This document shows, piece by piece, positions 61,634 to 64,000 of a stretch of DNA of 64,000 nucleotides. The translations under genes were made by a program, and so were the position numbers. The DNA is from Hahella sp. HNIBRBA332 (lineage in GTDB: Bacteria > Pseudomonadota > Gammaproteobacteria > Pseudomonadales > Oleiphilaceae): contig NZ_CP132203.1 of the NCBI RefSeq assembly GCF_030719035.1, forward strand, positions 2,666,001 through 2,730,000, given 5' to 3'. The notes under the pieces were generated by a model, which ran no database searches, had not been told where the DNA came from, and saw only the letters and a program-made list of their open reading frames with translations. Each line of letters opens with the position of its first letter. The first letter of the stretch is position 1.

Positions 61634-64000
61634 ATGGCGCAACAAGAAAGCGGTTTTCTGCTTGACGCAAACTCACTCGCGGCAAGGGACTACTGGCGCA
61701 AATCCCTGACCAAGGCCATCGGCCCCAGCAACCTGCCCCGCGATTACGACCTCCCCCATAAAGGTCCCAAGTCTTACCAGATATACGACCTGGCGCTGGA
61801 CGGCCATCTTTACGACCTCATCATGAAGGTCAGCAAGGGCGGACACTTTCTTATTTACACGATCGTCACCGCTGGCGTGCAATTGTGCCTGCAACGCTAC
61901 AACCAGGCCTTCTGCGCCGACAGCGACGCCGGCGGCGTGGAAACCCTGGTCACCGGCTCACCGGCGCGACGGGAGGAAAACGGCGCCGAGCCGGGCTTTA
62001 TCAACGCCCTGCCCATCATCAACAGCATTGATCCCGAGGCGTCATTCAAGACCCTGTTGCTGCAAACCCGCTCGCAGCTTCTGGACGCTTATCAGCACCA
62101 GCATTACCAGTGGCGGGAAATGGCGGAGGACTTCGGTCTGTCCTGGCGTCACCACTGCCCGCTGTTTGACGTGGCGGCCCATTACGACGCCTTGCACGGC
62201 GAGCTGCCCGCCAATCTCAACAACGACGTCACGGTGAGTCTGCTGCAGCGGGCCGGCACGCTCAGTTTCTCTATCGCCTACAACGAATCGCGCTTTCATC
62301 TGCATCGCATCGAGCTGTTCGCCGAGCATCTGCAGCAAGTGTTGACCATGGCCTTGGAGCAGCCGGATTTACCGGTGAAACAACTGGACATGCTCACCAC
62401 CCGCGACTGGAGTCTGCTGGCCAGTTTCAACCTGACCGAACAAGCGACGCTCGCCAACGCCAATGTGTTGAGCCAGTTCCGCGACGTGGTGTCGCGCTAT
62501 GGCGGGCATATTGCGCTGCAGACGCCGGGGCTGCAGTTGTGCTACCGCATGCTGGACGAACAATCCAATCAACTGGCGCGGGAGCTGCAGGTCTCCGGCC
62601 TGGAAAAAGGCGGACTGGTGGGCGTCTGCTGCCGCCCCGGCTGCGACATGGTGATCTCGCTGCTGGCGGCGTTGAAGGCCGGCGGCGCGTTTCTACCTCT
62701 CGACCCGGATTACCCGGCGGAGCGTCTGCGCTATATGGCGGAGGACTCCGGCTGTCGTCTGTTCCTGGTGGAAAGCCCGGAGGTGGATGCGCCCTTCATT
62801 GAGGTGCTGGAGGATCGCGGCGGCTCTGTTATTTACCTGGACGACATCACCTCCTGGCGCCAACAGTCGCCGCGACCTCTGGACTATGCCCCCGCCCCTG
62901 ACGCCGCCGCTTACATGATCTATACCTCCGGCTCCACCGGCGCGCCCAAGGGCGTCTTGTTGCATCACAGCGGCTTGATCAACATGCTGGAAGCGCAGAT
63001 CAAGGCGTTCAGATTGCGCAGCGACAGCCGGGTGCTGCAGGTGGCGTCATTCAGTTTCGACGCCGCGGTGTCGGAGATTTTCACCGCCCTGTGCGCCGGC
63101 GCCCGTCTGGTGCTGGCGCCCCGCGACCGCATCATGCCCGGACCGGATCTGGCGCAGGCGCTGCAGGAGTTTGAAATCACCCACATTACACTGACGCCGT
63201 CGTCCCTCGCGCTGTTGCCGGAAGACGCCGCCACGGGCCTGCAAACCCTGGTGGTGGCGGGGGAGCCTTGCCCGGCGAATCTGGTCCCGAAATGGAGCAA
63301 GGGTCGTCTGATGATCAATGCGTACGGCCCCACGGAATCCACGGTCTGCGCCACCCTCGGCGAAGTGGTGTACAGCGGTCTGCCACCGGATGTGGGGCAA
63401 CCGATTCAGAATACGCAGTGCCACGTGGTCGACGCTCTGGACCGTCCCTGTCCGGTGGGCGTTCCCGGCGAGCTGTTGATCTCCGGCGTTGGCCTGGCCC
63501 TGGGCTACCATAACCGACCAGAGCTGAACGACGCCCGTTTCGTGGAGCTGGCGCTGCCCGGGTTATCCGCGCCACGGCGCTATTACCGCAGCGGCGACCG
63601 CGCCCGCTGGCGACCGGACGGCGCATTGGATTTGCTCGGCAGAACGGATCGCCAGTTTAAAGTGCGCGGTTTCCGGATCGAAGCCGGCGAACTGGAGACC
63701 CAATTGCTAAGTCGGGAGGATATTCAGCAAGCCGCCGTCGTCGCCCAGGGCGAAGAGGCGGATCGCCGTCTGTTGGCCTACGTGGCGCTGGCGCGCACGG
63801 CGAGTAAAGGCGAGTTGCAGACGGAAGCCATTCTGGACTATCTGCGTGAGCGTCTGCCGCCTTACATGCTGCCGGATCTGCTGGTTCCGCTGGACGCGCT
63901 GCCGCTGACGCCTTCCGGCAAGACGGATTACGCCGCACTGGAAGGCATGCACGCCGCCGCGTCGCAAAATGAATTCGTCGCGCCTCGCGATGACGTGGAG
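61634..64000 (+). CDS. NRPS protein with truncated C lobe and aromatic-type A domain, 3' end outside window
   Basis: The frame is open from ATG 61634 (MAQQESGFLLDANS) to the window edge, 789 codons so far. Residues 15-250 match only the C-terminal lobe of a condensation domain (DYWRKSLTKAI, then TGSPARREENG and FINALPI). The lobe with HHxxxDG is absent, so this part cannot catalyse condensation alone. The A domain follows: YTSGSTGAPKG near 430, AYGPTE, YRSGDRARW, and the A10 Lys region PSGKTDYAAL. Its pocket reads D-A-S-T-V-A-A-V-C, close to the Phe pocket of GrsA (DAWTIAAICK) and to Tyr-type codes, so an aromatic residue is expected. The last visible codons (FVAPRDDVE) start a carrier domain. 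A purine-rich ribosome site (AAGGAAAG) precedes the ATG. The complete C domain ending the protein at 59732 may serve this module in trans. Confidence 0.92.
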   Translation, partial: MAQQESGFLLDANSLAARDYWRKSLTKAIGPSNLPRDYDLPHKGPKSYQIYDLALDGHLYDLIMKVSKGGHFLIYTIVTAGVQLCLQRYNQAFCADSDAGGVETLVTGSPARREENGAEPGFINALPIINSIDPEASFKTLLLQTRSQLLDAYQHQHYQWREMAEDFGLSWRHHCPLFDVAAHYDALHGELPANLNNDVTVSLLQRAGTLSFSIAYNESRFHLHRIELFAEHLQQVLTMALEQPDLPVKQLDMLTTRDWSLLASFNLTEQATLANANVLSQFRDVVSRYGGHIALQTPGLQLCYRMLDEQSNQLARELQVSGLEKGGLVGVCCRPGCDMVISLLAALKAGGAFLPLDPDYPAERLRYMAEDSGCRLFLVESPEVDAPFIEVLEDRGGSVIYLDDITSWRQQSPRPLDYAPAPDAAAYMIYTSGSTGAPKGVLLHHSGLINMLEAQIKAFRLRSDSRVLQVASFSFDAAVSEIFTALCAGARLVLAPRDRIMPGPDLAQALQEFEITHITLTPSSLALLPEDAATGLQTLVVAGEPCPANLVPKWSKGRLMINAYGPTESTVCATLGEVVYSGLPPDVGQPIQNTQCHVVDALDRPCPVGVPGELLISGVGLALGYHNRPELNDARFVELALPGLSAPRRYYRSGDRARWRPDGALDLLGRTDRQFKVRGFRIEAGELETQLLSREDIQQAAVVAQGEEADRRLLAYVALARTASKGELQTEAILDYLRERLPPYMLPDLLVPLDALPLTPSGKTDYAALEGMHAAASQNEFVAPRDDVE

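Overview
The window looks like a GC-rich gammaproteobacterial chromosome, possibly a marine Hahella-type organism. That placement is inferred from the Syp-like signalling genes, the diguanylate cyclase, the DUF481 and DUF697 proteins and the codon use; no rRNA or tRNA is present to fix the taxonomy. I see no tRNA, rRNA, CRISPR array or insertion sequence.

Region 1 (1-5863) is a plus-strand signalling trio. It encodes a hybrid sensor kinase (cut by the left edge, with HAMP, PAS, kinase, receiver and HPt parts), an RsbW-like kinase/receiver/PP2C-phosphatase protein, and a sigma-54-dependent response regulator. The combination resembles SypF, SypE and SypG of Vibrio fischeri, which control exopolysaccharide and biofilm formation.

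Region 2 (5924-12793) holds small and accessory genes: an unknown 190-residue protein, two distant tandem paralogues of about 100 residues, a PAS-GAF-PAS-GGDEF diguanylate cyclase behind a T8G8 tract, a short helical protein, an orphan periplasmic sugar-binding-type protein, a DUF481 outer-membrane protein and a DUF697 membrane protein. An intergenic stretch with a tiny two-helix membrane protein (13328-13501) follows.

Region 3 (13674 to the right edge, more than 50 kb, all plus strand, mostly overlapping or closely spaced) is one hybrid fatty-acid/PKS/NRPS assembly line. The order is: FAAL-ACP-KS-AT-DH-KR-ACP-C-A-PCP; KS-AT-KR-ACP; TubC-C-A-PCP; KS-AT-KR with an embedded methyltransferase-ACP; TubC-C-A-PCP-E; C-A-PCP-E; C-A-PCP; C-A-PCP-C-A-PCP-C; a PhpK-like B12/radical SAM enzyme; and a truncated C lobe-A protein that runs off the edge. 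Adenylation codes read by eye give Gln, unassigned, Gln, Gln, Leu-like, Ala, Pro and aromatic. If the line is colinear, the product is an unsaturated fatty acyl-Gln chain extended by a ketide, residue X, a methylated ketide, D-Gln, D-Gln, Leu, Ala, Pro and an aromatic residue, with two statine-like (gamma-amino-beta-hydroxy) units. No thioesterase, exporter or phosphopantetheinyl transferase is inside the window, so the cluster continues to the right.
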